Shown here piece by piece: positions 27,132-36,166 of a stretch of DNA of 64,000 nucleotides. The DNA comes from Emcibacteraceae bacterium. GTDB lineage: Bacteria > Pseudomonadota > Alphaproteobacteria > Sphingomonadales > Emcibacteraceae. Numbering within the stretch: the stretch's first letter is position 1; the number at the start of each line of letters is the position of its first letter. The notes beneath the pieces were generated by a model. It saw only the letters and a list, made by a program, of their open reading frames with translations, was not told the origin of the DNA and made no database searches. The DNA is taken from contig JAWKXO010000001.1 of NCBI GenBank assembly GCA_041396985.1, forward strand, positions 124,001 through 188,000, read 5' to 3'. A program made the position numbers and the translations under genes.

Positions 27132-29570
27132 ATGAACCTTAACTACTTTTTAAAAAAAATCATATTAAAGCTATCTTACGCACAGCTTATGATAATTTTA
27201 TTGATGAATATTCTTTCGCTGTCTGCTTATTCACAGAGCGTGCCGGAGACACCAAAATTAACGATCGAGGAAAGTGAATGGATTAAAGCTCACCCGACGA
27301 TCAGAGCCGCAAACATTTCCCAATATGTTCCGTTTAATTTTTCCCGGGACGGTGAAGCCAGAGGATTTTCCGTCGATATATTAAAGCTGACAGCTGAAAA
27401 AGTAGGCTTGAACGTCTCATTCGCTGAACCGGCAACCTGGCCGGAAGCACTTGAGAAAATTAAAAATAATGAGATAGATGTCTTTCACAGTATTTCCGAG
27501 GATTTCACACGCGATCAGTTTTTAAATTTTACATCCCCCTATATTGAATCCTATGCGACAATTTATGGACATGTGGGCATGGCACAAATCCAAAGCGCAC
27601 AAGATCTTAAGGGTAAAAAAATCGGGGTTGTGCGCGGTTCAATATATGCCAATTATTACACAAAAAATTATTCTGATCTCACCCTTATTGAATATCCGGA
27701 TTCAGTCAGTGTCGTAATGGCCCTTGCCAATAATGATGTTGATTTAATTACGGCTTCGTCGGTTACCGTTGACTATTATATAGCCCAGAATTTTATTTCC
27801 GGTTTAAAAAATCTCAGCACAGAAAATTTCATAAAAGAATTTGAAAATGAGCAGCTTCGCCTTGCCAGCCGTAAAGACCAGCCAATTTTAAGGGATATAC
27901 TTGATAAAGGCATAAAAGCAATCAGCAATAACGAACTGGAGGCCATAGCGAATAAATGGCAGATTCCACTTTCCAGCCAGCAGACTATTAATTTATCGCC
28001 GCAGGAACGCGCCTGGCTTTCTGCTCATCCGGTTATAAATGTTTCAACAGACCCGCAGCTGGAACCTATTGAATTTATTAATAAAGATGGAAAAATTGAT
28101 GGTATTGCCGGTGACTTTCTGGACTTAATAGCCCATAAATTGAATGTCACTTTTAAATGGTCCGGCACTAAAAATTTCAGCGAAGGGATTGAACGTACAC
28201 TGTCCGGTGAAACCCATATAATCTCTGCTATTGCTCCTACCCCGGAACGGGAAAAAGAGTTTTTCCTGACCAGCAATTATCTCTCCGCCAATCATATGAT
28301 TTTTGCCCGCGATGATGCCGCCATTTTTGGCAATATTGAGGGACTGGCCGGAAAAACTCTGGTACAGGTCAAGGGCTATACGGTTAATCAGTGGATTAAC
28401 CACGACTATCCGGAAATTAAAAAAATAGAAGTCGATACAATCGGTGAAGCCATAAAAATGATTTCTGCCGGAAAGGCAGACGCCTTTATCTCTGATATTC
28501 TGACTACGTCACATTACATTTCCCATAATGGGTTTGCCAATATTATTGTCGTCGGCCAGACCGAATTCAAGGGAGACACGGTTATGGGCATAAGCAGAAG
28601 ATATCTCCTGCTCGCCAGCGCCATTAACAAGGCTATGGAGTCCATAACGCCGATGGAAAGAAACCAGATTTCCCAAAAATGGCAGTCTCTTAAATTGGAA
28701 AACGGCACGGATTTTACACTGGTCAGGAATGTTTCTATAATCGCCGTCATCATTCTCGCGGCAATATTGATCTGGAACAACCGCCTGCGTAAGGAAATCA
28801 GCCGTCGGCGCACTGTTGAGAAAAAACTGCGTCAGGCACAGATCATCGCGGAAAATGCCAATGCCGCCAAATCGGCCTTTCTCGCCAATATGAGCCACGA
28901 AATAAGAACCCCCCTTAACGCCATAATCGGTTTTTCCGAAGCGATGATCGCCGGTATTGGCGGACCGCTTACTTCTCCAAAGCACAGGGAATATTTAAAC
29001 GATATTAAATCAAGCGGTGAACATCTGGCCGTGGTCATAAAAGATATTCTTGATTTATCGAAAATTGAAGCCGGTAAATGGGTGCTCAATGAAAAGATTT
29101 TCTCGCTTGATGAAAGCATTAAAAAATCCATCAAAATGCTTAAACAGAATTCCCGGGAAAAAAATGTCACTATAACTTATGACAGCAAAGAAAAAATTGA
29201 CCTGATCGGTGATCAGAATGCCGTTGTTCGTATTCTCATCAATCTCCTGTCAAATGCGGTTAAATTTGTTGATTATGACGGTCTGGTGGAAATTACCACC
29301 ACAAGAAACAAAAACGGTTCTGTCTCCGTGGAAATTAAGGATAACGGAATTGGCATTCCCAAAGACAGGCTGGAAATGGTTTTAAACCCGTTTGAGCAGA
29401 TTGAAAGCAATCCCGAACTTCAGGTTGAGGGAACCGGGCTTGGCCTATCCATCGTTCAGAAACTAATTGAACTTCATGGCGGGCTATTTGCCCTGGATAG
29501 TGAAATAAATGTCGGGACATCGGCCACCATCACCTTCCCGGCAGCCAGAATTTGCGCCAATGCGGCTTAA
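27132..29570 (+). CDS. BvgS/EvgS-like sensor histidine kinase with two periplasmic binding domains
   Basis: 812 residues. A signal/anchor helix (about 12-34) comes first, then two family 3 solute-binding domains (about 48-275 and 290-525). A membrane helix (about 533-552) and a short coiled linker follow, then HisKA with the phosphorylated His589 in NMSHEIRTPLN, and an ATPase domain ending with GTGLGLSIV (767-775). No receiver, HPt or PAS domain is present, so it is simpler than BvgS. No response-regulator gene is adjacent, making it an orphan kinase. The binding domains should sense a small polar ligand such as an amino acid. Confidence 0.9.
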   Translation: MNLNYFLKKIILKLSYAQLMIILLMNILSLSAYSQSVPETPKLTIEESEWIKAHPTIRAANISQYVPFNFSRDGEARGFSVDILKLTAEKVGLNVSFAEPATWPEALEKIKNNEIDVFHSISEDFTRDQFLNFTSPYIESYATIYGHVGMAQIQSAQDLKGKKIGVVRGSIYANYYTKNYSDLTLIEYPDSVSVVMALANNDVDLITASSVTVDYYIAQNFISGLKNLSTENFIKEFENEQLRLASRKDQPILRDILDKGIKAISNNELEAIANKWQIPLSSQQTINLSPQERAWLSAHPVINVSTDPQLEPIEFINKDGKIDGIAGDFLDLIAHKLNVTFKWSGTKNFSEGIERTLSGETHIISAIAPTPEREKEFFLTSNYLSANHMIFARDDAAIFGNIEGLAGKTLVQVKGYTVNQWINHDYPEIKKIEVDTIGEAIKMISAGKADAFISDILTTSHYISHNGFANIIVVGQTEFKGDTVMGISRRYLLLASAINKAMESITPMERNQISQKWQSLKLENGTDFTLVRNVSIIAVIILAAILIWNNRLRKEISRRRTVEKKLRQAQIIAENANAAKSAFLANMSHEIRTPLNAIIGFSEAMIAGIGGPLTSPKHREYLNDIKSSGEHLAVVIKDILDLSKIEAGKWVLNEKIFSLDESIKKSIKMLKQNSREKNVTITYDSKEKIDLIGDQNAVVRILINLLSNAVKFVDYDGLVEITTTRNKNGSVSVEIKDNGIGIPKDRLEMVLNPFEQIESNPELQVEGTGLGLSIVQKLIELHGGLFALDSEINVGTSATITFPAARICANAA

Positions 29571-29682
29571 TTTTTTTCCTGCCACTTTTTGATAATTCAT
29601 AAATTTATTTTCAAGGCTTGGCATTAAAGGACACACTCTGTAAACTCTCCGCAAACAAGTAAAAATCAAACCGGAGGTTCCA

Positions 29683-30312
29683 ATGAGCCAGCCAATTGTC
29701 ATCGATCATCCTTTGATCCAGCATAAACTGACCCTCATGCGGAAAAAGGAAACGCCGCCTTCTCTCTTTCGTGAACTGCTTCGGGAAATAAGTTTTCTGC
29801 TCGGTTATGAAGTCACACGCCATTTACCGCTTCATAATATTGATATTGAAACACCGGTGGCAAAAACATCAAAACCGACGCTGGCCGGACGCAGGATGTG
29901 CATTCATTCAATTTTACGGGCCGGGGATGGTCTGATGAAAGGGCTGCTTGATCTGAACCCGACGGCAAAGGTCGGCCATATCGGCCTATACCGAAGCCAT
30001 GAAGATCTGCACGCGGTTGAATATTATTTTAAGGTTCCCCCCCATCTTGATGAACGCTTTAATCTGGTGGTGGACCCAATGCTGGCGACCGGCAATTCGG
30101 CCATTGCCGCCCTTGACCGGATCAAACAAGCCGGGGCAAAAGATATCACTTTCCTCTGCCTTCTCTGTGCGCCGGAGGGGGTAAAGGCGATGAAAGCCGC
30201 CCATCCCGATGTGCCGATCTACACGGCATCAATTGATGAGCGGTTAAATGAAAAAAGCTATATTGTTCCGGGGCTTGGCGATGCAGGTGACAGGATTTTT
30301 GGCACGCTTTAA
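29683..30312 (+). CDS. upp: Uracil phosphoribosyltransferase
   Basis: 209 residues, the normal length. The PRPP-binding loop is DPMLATGNSA (third residue group usually GGS), the substrate flap is RAGDGLMKGLL and the C-terminal uracil site is ending in YIVPGLGDAGDRIFGT, as in Upp. It makes UMP from uracil and PRPP in the cytoplasm. A GGAGG site precedes the ATG by 7 bases. The convergent psuK-psuG-oxygenase operon starts 1.8 kb downstream, so uracil from pseudouridine could feed this enzyme. Confidence 0.95.
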   Translation: MSQPIVIDHPLIQHKLTLMRKKETPPSLFRELLREISFLLGYEVTRHLPLHNIDIETPVAKTSKPTLAGRRMCIHSILRAGDGLMKGLLDLNPTAKVGHIGLYRSHEDLHAVEYYFKVPPHLDERFNLVVDPMLATGNSAIAALDRIKQAGAKDITFLCLLCAPEGVKAMKAAHPDVPIYTASIDERLNEKSYIVPGLGDAGDRIFGTL

Positions 30313-30318
30313 ATTTAA

Positions 30319-30410
30319 TCAGGTTGATGGTGTGAATTATGCCATCAGATAGTCCCCGGCGGAAACGGGAGCATATTTGCTTATGCCCCCTTGCGGCAAA
30401 CACGTTAGGT
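30319..30410 (-). pseudogene. Duplicated 3' tail of the 2-oxoglutarate oxygenase gene
   Basis: 43 bases (30340-30382) are identical to 32179-32221 inside the end of the oxygenase gene, with further partial match to both sides. In the shared frame this fragment reads TCLPQGGISKYAPVSAGDYL and then stops three codons later, while the intact copy continues MAKFRQST. The remainder of the gene is absent. It lies between upp and a second remnant (IclR-like), so a second oxygenase unit once stood here or was copied here. Confidence 0.7.
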
Positions 30411-30467
30411 GACATGGTGTGGGACTTCAGTAAGAACAAGACGGGCTAATCTGACCATCGAAGGAAC

Positions 30468-30575
30468 CTAGCATAATGAACAAAAAACATTAATTAAATA
30501 TACTGTCCCCTGAATTCCCGAATTCTGCATTTCAATAATATCCACTGCATTATCTACTGTTTTTAAACTTGACAT
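30468..30575 (-). pseudogene. Truncated start of an IclR-like regulator gene
   Basis: A 35-codon ORF with a strong GGGGG ribosome site. Its product begins MSSLKTVDNAVDIIEMQNSG and resembles the helical start of IclR regulators (pattern S-L-x-x-V-D-x-A-x-D-I-I-E), then breaks off and stops. No helix-turn-helix follows. It is best read as a remnant, though the similarity is short. Confidence 0.4.
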
Positions 30576-30586
30576 AATACCCCCTG

Positions 30587-31261
30587 TTAATTAGTTTTTT
30601 TAAAATATAAAATGTATGCTTTAGGCAAAGCAATGAGCATATAAATGAAATATCCTGCAAATTGCGGCAATACCGACAAAGACATAACATCTCCTAACTC
30701 AATATCCGATCTACCACATATATCTTCCACACTAAATTGGTCTAAAACCATACTAGAACTTTGCCAAATTCCTACACAGATTATAAGTGGATATGCTATT
30801 AAGCCTCTTCGAAACGAATGGTCATACTCATCGAACTTCTTTAATACTACCTTCATAATATGCATAGAATAAGTTGAAGCATGTGTTAATAAAAAACAAA
30901 ATGCCACACTTGCTAGGAATAAACTATTTTTCAACATACCAATTTTCAATTGTGCTAAATCTTTAGAGTCGCAATCATCTGCAAGAGAAACCAATTCACC
31001 CCCAAAATCACTACCCACCTTAGTATTTTCAAACATAAAAATACCATTCCGATTCAACAAAAAAGACAAGACAATAGTTATTATAAGTACAGATATTACG
31101 AACCAATCCGTTTTGCTATTTAAAGTCGTCAACCAATTATTAAACCTGCTTTTATCAGACAGTACCAATATTCCGTTAAGTAAACGGCGCAGTACAATGG
31201 CCACTGTAATAAAAAAAACTACAATAATAAGAATTGCCAAAATTATATTTACGACTGCCAC
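30587..31261 (-). CDS. Hypothetical multi-pass membrane protein
   Basis: 224 residues with about five hydrophobic helices (near 5-25, 53-70, 112-130, 155-172 and 195-215). A hydrophilic loop (73-105) contains two cysteines and acidic residues. No family recognised. Its codons are noticeably more A+T-rich than its neighbours, and it sits between two remnants and 43-bp repeats. It is therefore probably an acquired gene within a degenerate zone. Neither partner nor function is visible. Confidence 0.6.
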   Translation of the reverse strand: MAVVNIILAILIIVVFFITVAIVLRRLLNGILVLSDKSRFNNWLTTLNSKTDWFVISVLIITIVLSFLLNRNGIFMFENTKVGSDFGGELVSLADDCDSKDLAQLKIGMLKNSLFLASVAFCFLLTHASTYSMHIMKVVLKKFDEYDHSFRRGLIAYPLIICVGIWQSSSMVLDQFSVEDICGRSDIELGDVMSLSVLPQFAGYFIYMLIALPKAYILYFKKTN

Positions 31262-31400
31262 GTCATTTTCCCTTTACAATTTTCCAATAGGATAGCCCCA
31301 ATACTTTCTTAGGTTTTAAAAGTCTTTAAAATTCATTTTTTAATTCAGACAAAACATATAACTCTACATAATTTGAAGAATATGAACCTTCCTTAAAAGC

Positions 31401-31856
31401 TTAATTAGTCCCCCTAACCAAATAAACAGATACATTTTTGAACCTTTCAAATCGTTCCGTTTCGTATTTACCGTCTTTTATGGTTGTTTCCATATTTTCG
31501 CTGACCTTTTCACGCAGATAAAGAATATGCGTTGCATGTACTTTTTTTGCCTGCTCAATGGCACGCTGGGCATGGCTATCAACATTTCGCCTTAAATAAC
31601 GTTTTTCATCGGTTGTATCGAATTCTGATTGCCCGATAATGACAAACCCAAGATTTTGATATTTTTCCTTATCAGCTTCGATATTCTGACTAAATATCAG
31701 CTTCGGCTGCTCACCTTCTTCTAATGCAATGACATTTCCAGCGGTTAAGGGATCAATATAGGATTGATAGTAATTTCCCTGGCGGCCATCCATACACCCG
31801 GAAAGAAGTGTAAACGCCATCAACAAAAAACCTAAATTACCCCCAAACCTCATCAT
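31401..31856 (-). CDS. Hypothetical lipoprotein
   Basis: 151 residues with a lipobox at LSGC (Cys21), followed by a mature domain with YHILYLREK-like strand and the pattern VDSHAQRAIEQAKKVHATHILYL. That pattern loosely resembles small lipoproteins in which a Cys/His-rich helix packs against a beta sheet. Function unknown. The start overlaps the preceding small gene by ATGA, so the two are co-translated. Confidence 0.7.
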   Translation of the reverse strand: MMRFGGNLGFLLMAFTLLSGCMDGRQGNYYQSYIDPLTAGNVIALEEGEQPKLIFSQNIEADKEKYQNLGFVIIGQSEFDTTDEKRYLRRNVDSHAQRAIEQAKKVHATHILYLREKVSENMETTIKDGKYETERFERFKNVSVYLVRGTN

Positions 31857-32053
31857 TTTTTGCCTTCAAGTTCCATGACTTTGCGTTCCCGCGTTTTGGG
31901 ATCGGTTTGATGGAATTTGAATTTTTTACTTTTAAACGGTCCATTCATCGAGACAAAGGCAGCCTGCGCCTGCTGCGCCGTGACGTCAGACCCTAAAGCA
32001 ATCTGCTTTTTAGCAGTGTTTTTTTCCATAAATTCCCCCAATTTAATGTTCAT
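31853..32053 (-). CDS. Small basic protein of unknown function
   Basis: 66 residues from the ATG at 32053 (AAGGGG site eight bases upstream), or 58 from the ATG at 32029 (GGGGGAA five bases upstream); both are credible starts. The middle is QAQAAFVSMNGPFKSKKFKF and the end is RKVMELEGKK. No recognised domain. The stop overlaps the start of the lipoprotein gene, so the two form a small operon. Confidence 0.65.
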   Translation of the reverse strand: MNIKLGEFMEKNTAKKQIALGSDVTAQQAQAAFVSMNGPFKSKKFKFHQTDPKTRERKVMELEGKK

Positions 32054-32157
32054 GATGTTTACCCCTTAAACTATAGGCTCTTTTTTATTATTTGTCCAAG
32101 GTGGCGTTGATTTTAAATTTGTTCATCAAATAATTTTAATGGCTTTATAGAGCCTGA

Positions 32158-33156
32158 TCAGGTTGACTGTCTGAATTTTGCCATCAGATAGTCCCCGGCG
32201 GAAACGGGAGCATATTTGCTTTTCTCGCCTTTTTTCAAACAGGTCGGAATGGTTTCGATGATACCATCATAATTGGGGTTCATGAAATAGGCGATTGACT
32301 GTCGCCGTTTTGGTGTCTCGCCGTCCTTATGTTCAGGTTCCACCACCCGGTGCAGGGTTGAAACCCAGCGGTCATTGGTCCAGCGCGCCAGCAGGTCACC
32401 AATATTAATGATAAAGCCGTCACTGACCACCGGGGCCTTGATCCAGCCGCCATGGGGGGATTTGACCTCAAGCCCGTCAACAAGCGGGTCTGGTCTTAAA
32501 ATCGTGACGCTGCCATAATCCGAATGGGTGCCAGCGCGAAGCTGCCCGGGCAGAATTTTACTTGATAACGAAGGGTAGTTCTGCGTGCGCAGCGCACTGA
32601 TATGATGGGTGTGATAAGGGATAAAAAAATCAGGATCCAGTTTTAAGGCCACGGCAAGCATTTCCATAATCCGCCCCCCAAGCCGATCCATACCCAGATA
32701 ATATCTGATCCAGTATTTCTGGAACAGGGCGGGTTCGGCGGGCCAGATATTATCCCCATAAAAGAAATCAAATCCGTCTTCATGGCCATGATGACCCACG
32801 GGCGGGCTCAGCGGGCCGCTGCTGAATGTCTCTTTCCGGTCCGGCGGCAGTTCATCGCCAATGGTTTTGGCGAGATTTTCGCCCTCCACCGGCACATAAC
32901 CGCGTGGGGAGCCAGCTTCCGCTGATTTTGACATTAATTTCTGCTCATTTGACAGCGCAAAAAACTGTTCGGCGGCCTTCCACGCGTTATCAATCACTTT
33001 TTGATCAATGCCATGATTTTCAATGATCAGAAAACCTATTTCCCGGCAGATGTCATCCACCTGATCAGCAATTTTGCCCCGCTCGGCATCAGTCCCGTCA
33101 ATAAAGGCCCCGATATCAACGCGCGCCAGTGTTTCAATATTTTCTTTTCCGCCCAT
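32158..33156 (-). CDS. 2-oxoglutarate/Fe(II) dioxygenase, isopenicillin-N-synthase-like
   Basis: About 332 residues from the ATG at 33156 behind AAAGG; an ATG at 33174 inside the end of psuG is the alternative. The DIOX_N half (VDIGAFIDG..., then REIGFLIIENHGI) leads to the double-stranded helix. It carries the iron ligands His and Asp of THSDYGS and His of TLHRVV, and the 2-oxoglutarate Arg of RRQSIAYF. Relatives include thymine/xanthine hydroxylases and plant-type oxygenases. It follows psuG with an overlap of at most 8 bp, so it may act on a pyrimidine or nucleoside. A remnant of a second copy is at 30319. Confidence 0.88.
   Translation of the reverse strand: MGGKENIETLARVDIGAFIDGTDAERGKIADQVDDICREIGFLIIENHGIDQKVIDNAWKAAEQFFALSNEQKLMSKSAEAGSPRGYVPVEGENLAKTIGDELPPDRKETFSSGPLSPPVGHHGHEDGFDFFYGDNIWPAEPALFQKYWIRYYLGMDRLGGRIMEMLAVALKLDPDFFIPYHTHHISALRTQNYPSLSSKILPGQLRAGTHSDYGSVTILRPDPLVDGLEVKSPHGGWIKAPVVSDGFIINIGDLLARWTNDRWVSTLHRVVEPEHKDGETPKRRQSIAYFMNPNYDGIIETIPTCLKKGEKSKYAPVSAGDYLMAKFRQST
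32179..32221 (-). repeat. 43-bp repeat shared with 30340-30382
   Basis: The bases in the 3' end of the oxygenase gene are identical to a fragment 1,839 bp away in the same orientation. This is the intact-gene copy. The repeat lies within coding sequence here and in a remnant there. Confidence 0.8.
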
Positions 33157-33166
33157 CTGATTGCCT

Positions 33167-34105
33167 TTATTCATTTTCGAGGCGGCTATAATCCGCCGCC
33201 ACCTGCGCCGCCAGCTTCGCATTATTAAGGACAAGTTTTATATTGGTTTCAAGGCTTTCGCCGCCGGTCTGTTCGGCAATGCGCGCCAGAAGAAATGGTG
33301 TCGTCTCCTTGCCGGTAATACTGCGCCTGTCCATTTCCCTAATCGCGTCGTTAATGGTGGCTTCTATTTTGTCCGGGTCTTGGGCAAATTCCTCCGGTAC
33401 CGGGTTGGTGATCAGCACCCCGCCTTCAAGCCCAAGATCATATTTTGCTTTCATTGCCCGCGCAATGTCGCCTGCGCTATCAAGGCGGTAATCAACTTTA
33501 AACCCACTGCTTCTGGCATAAAAGGCGGGCACATGATCGGTTTTATAACCGACAACAGGCACCCCCACCGTTTCCAGATATTCAAGCGTGCGGCCGATAT
33601 CCAGGATTGATTTAATCCCGGCACAAACCACACTGACATTGGTTTTTGATAATTCCTGAAGGTCGGCGGATATATCCATTGAAAGCTCGCCGCCGCGGTG
33701 AACACCGCCGATGCCGCCGGTGGCAAATATTTTAATTCCCGCCAGCGCCGAAATAATCATGGTTGCCGCCACCGTGGTTGCACCGTCGCCCTTATTTGCG
33801 ACGATAAAGGGGATATCACGGCGGCTGGCTTTAATCACGTCCAGTCCGCTTTTCCCCAGATATTCAAGTTCCCCGTCATTAAGGCCGACTTTAAGCCGCC
33901 CGCCTAGAATGGCAATGGTCGCGGGGACAGCGCCATGGTCACGGACCATTTGTTCAACCTCTTTCGCGGTTTCAACATTTTTCGGGTAAGGCATTCCGTG
34001 GGAAATGATCGTCGATTCCAGGGCGACAACCGGCTTTCCCGCGTCTATCGCCGCCGCAATTTCCGGCAGTATATCAAGGTAACTTTTCATATGTTTATTG
34101 ACCAT
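33167..34105 (-). CDS. psuG: Pseudouridine-5'-phosphate glycosidase
   Basis: 312 residues, the expected length. Family blocks include VVALESTIISHGMPYP near the start, the central ANKGDGATTVAATMIIS region and GGIGGVHRGGE. It splits pseudouridine 5'-phosphate into uracil and ribose 5-phosphate in the cytoplasm. The ATG at 34105 overlaps the end of psuK; a second ATG at 34090 is possible. The set psuK, psuG and oxygenase reads as one operon. Confidence 0.93.
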   Translation of the reverse strand: MVNKHMKSYLDILPEIAAAIDAGKPVVALESTIISHGMPYPKNVETAKEVEQMVRDHGAVPATIAILGGRLKVGLNDGELEYLGKSGLDVIKASRRDIPFIVANKGDGATTVAATMIISALAGIKIFATGGIGGVHRGGELSMDISADLQELSKTNVSVVCAGIKSILDIGRTLEYLETVGVPVVGYKTDHVPAFYARSSGFKVDYRLDSAGDIARAMKAKYDLGLEGGVLITNPVPEEFAQDPDKIEATINDAIREMDRRSITGKETTPFLLARIAEQTGGESLETNIKLVLNNAKLAAQVAADYSRLENE

Positions 34106-35042
34106 TTTTATTATCCATTATTTTTTTCACCATCAACACCGACATGGCCGGGTTGATTGTCCCCTCATGCGCCATTGCCAGCTTTGCCGCGGAGGTCGAA
34201 AATTTTATTGCTTCCGGCATATCCCATTTCTGCAGATATGAAAAGACCAGACCGGCGACAAAGGCGTCCCCCGCTCCTGTTGCATTGACCGGTCTTGATG
34301 TCTCACTGTCCGATTTATTAATGCCATGCTCAAGTCCGTTACTATAATATACGCCTTCCGCGCCAAGGGTAATGATGACATTTTGAACGCCCTTTTCATG
34401 AAGCCAGCCCGCCATTTTATCAAGATCGGCGATCCGCCCGCAAATTGCTTCCGCTTCTTCCCTGTTGGCTTTAAGTGTGTGTATGTTCGCGAGGTGAGGC
34501 AATATTTTTGGGGCTTTGGCAGTGGAAACCACATCAACAAATATCGGGCAGGTTTTCCCATATGCCGCTATTTCAGCAATCGCAGCTTCCGTCAGGTTGG
34601 TATCCATGACGATCGCCGCGGCCTCTTTGATGGTTTTCTGATGGCTTTTTATATATTCGGGGGTGAGAGTCTCCATAATATCCATATCATTGATGGCAAC
34701 TGCCATATCGCCCTGCCCGTCAAGCACGGCAAGATAGGTTGACGTACGCCTGCCCGCTGCCCTTAAAACGCCGCTCATATCAATACCGCTTTCTTCCCCG
34801 GCACGGATCAGCTGATCGCCATAAAGATCGTCACCCACCGCCCCCAAAAACCGGCAGTTCGCCCCAAGCATGCTCAGGTTTTCAGCAATATTGCGCGCAA
34901 CGCCGCCGGGGCTTAAGCTTACCCGACCGGGGTTTGAATCCCGAGCGACCAGCGGCCCCGTCGACGCGCCGCAAATATCCATGTTGGCACCGCCGATCAC
35001 AGCAATAAAGGGATCATTAATTTTTGGGTTTAAAGTTTCCAT
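34095..35042 (-). CDS. psuK: Pseudouridine kinase, PfkB family
   Basis: 315 residues. The first PfkB signature is GGVARNIAENLSMLG (about 46-60) and the second is NATGAGDAFVAGLVFS (about 254-269) with the catalytic Asp. It phosphorylates pseudouridine to the 5'-phosphate. It overlaps psuG by 11 bp, which supports the pseudouridine assignment over other sugar kinases. No nucleoside transporter is adjacent. Confidence 0.92.
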   Translation of the reverse strand: METLNPKINDPFIAVIGGANMDICGASTGPLVARDSNPGRVSLSPGGVARNIAENLSMLGANCRFLGAVGDDLYGDQLIRAGEESGIDMSGVLRAAGRRTSTYLAVLDGQGDMAVAINDMDIMETLTPEYIKSHQKTIKEAAAIVMDTNLTEAAIAEIAAYGKTCPIFVDVVSTAKAPKILPHLANIHTLKANREEAEAICGRIADLDKMAGWLHEKGVQNVIITLGAEGVYYSNGLEHGINKSDSETSRPVNATGAGDAFVAGLVFSYLQKWDMPEAIKFSTSAAKLAMAHEGTINPAMSVLMVKKIMDNKNGQ

Positions 35043-35126
35043 TTGAAAGTGAAGCTACGGTGAAGCATGCCCCGGGTCAACAACTTATTAACCCTGTCTT
35101 AAGATACCCTGTGATTTAATATCAAA

Positions 35127-35657
35127 ATGAAATTTTATCGCACCATAGGGCTGATTGCCCTGACCCTGACTTTGGCCGCCTGTGCCAGCACGCCGGATGT
35201 GGCGGTGATCCGTGCGCCCAGCCCGGAAAACCCCAACGTCACGGCGTCAAAACCGACCCCACCGGCGGCCCCCAGCACCACTGGCAGCTGCATAGCCGAT
35301 GCCGGTAAAGTCGGCCGTCCCTATACGGTGCGCGGGGTGCGCTATGTGCCAAGCCACGACCCGGATTATAATAAAACCGGGCTTGCCTCCTATTACGGGA
35401 AAAATCATCATGGAAACCAGACCGCGAGCGGCGAAACATTTAACATGAATGCGATGTCAGCCGCCCATACCACATTGCCGCTGCCCAGCTGTGTGCTTGT
35501 CACCAATCTCGAGAACGGTAAATCGGTCATTCTACGCGTTAATGACCGTGGGCCTTTCATTAAGGGTCGTATCATTGATGTGTCCTACGCCGCGGCAAAA
35601 GAGCTTGATTTTATCGGTGCTGGCCTTGCCCGTGTGCGGGTTGAGGTTGTTGATTAA
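35127..35657 (+). CDS. rlpA: RlpA-like septal ring lytic transglycosylase
   Basis: 176 residues with a lipobox (LAAC, Cys19), a Pro/Thr-rich linker (about 33-60), and a double-psi beta-barrel (GLASYYGKNHHGNQTASGE, then LRVNDRGPF). The barrel carries the catalytic Asp of NDRGPF and His of GKNHHG. RlpA cleaves glycan strands without stem peptides at the septum. The C-terminal SPOR domain found in E. coli is missing, as in several alphaproteobacterial relatives. It is divergent from psuK. Confidence 0.88.
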   Translation: MKFYRTIGLIALTLTLAACASTPDVAVIRAPSPENPNVTASKPTPPAAPSTTGSCIADAGKVGRPYTVRGVRYVPSHDPDYNKTGLASYYGKNHHGNQTASGETFNMNAMSAAHTTLPLPSCVLVTNLENGKSVILRVNDRGPFIKGRIIDVSYAAAKELDFIGAGLARVRVEVVD

Positions 35658-35659
35658 GC

Positions 35660-36043
35660 TTATTGCGCAGGATTGTTCAGATATTTCTGTTCAATGAAGA
35701 AAAACTGCACTGTTGTATCGCCGACATTTAAAAGCTCATGCCATTTGGTCCCCATGCTGTTTCCTGACCGCCCGGTCACACTGGTGCTTTCGCGTGTGCC
35801 GTTTTCCGTTGTCACCCGCAGTGTCCCACCGGAAATGACATAGGTAAAATAGGGCCCGTGTGTGTGGCGGTCCTGTCCCACCCCCGGTGGATAGGTGCAA
35901 GTGCCGGTGCGGATTTTATCATCCTCATAAAGCACGACGCAGACCGGTTTTCCCTTCCACCCGGCTTCAATAGTATCCGGCAGCCTTTCCTGCGCATTGG
36001 CAACGATCGGCAACAGCATCAAAGCTAGCAATATTTTTTTCAT
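35660..36043 (-). CDS. Exported cupin-domain protein
   Basis: About 127 residues from the ATG at 36043 behind AAAGGGTGG, which opens a signal peptide (KKILLALMLLPIVANAQ). The mature domain has a small cupin barrel: DRHTHGPYFTYVISGG supplies His ligands, and TKWHELLNVGDTTVQFFF the second motif. It resembles RmlC-like or beta-lactamase-associated periplasmic cupins. Function unknown. Its end faces rlpA 3 bp away. Confidence 0.78.
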   Translation of the reverse strand: MKKILLALMLLPIVANAQERLPDTIEAGWKGKPVCVVLYEDDKIRTGTCTYPPGVGQDRHTHGPYFTYVISGGTLRVTTENGTRESTSVTGRSGNSMGTKWHELLNVGDTTVQFFFIEQKYLNNPAQ

Positions 36044-36166
36044 AATCCACCCTTTAATATTTTCCCAAATCTTAAGCGCAATTCTCGTCAAAAGGCAAGA
36101 TAACATTTATCCGTTGCCAAATTTATGACCTTTGTTAAACTCGGGAGAAAAAAAGGGAGTGGGAAA

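Noticed and set aside
30319..32221. An att-site pair of an integrative element
   Set aside because: The same-strand repeats could be attachment sites, but no integrase lies between them and the left copy reads as a gene remnant.
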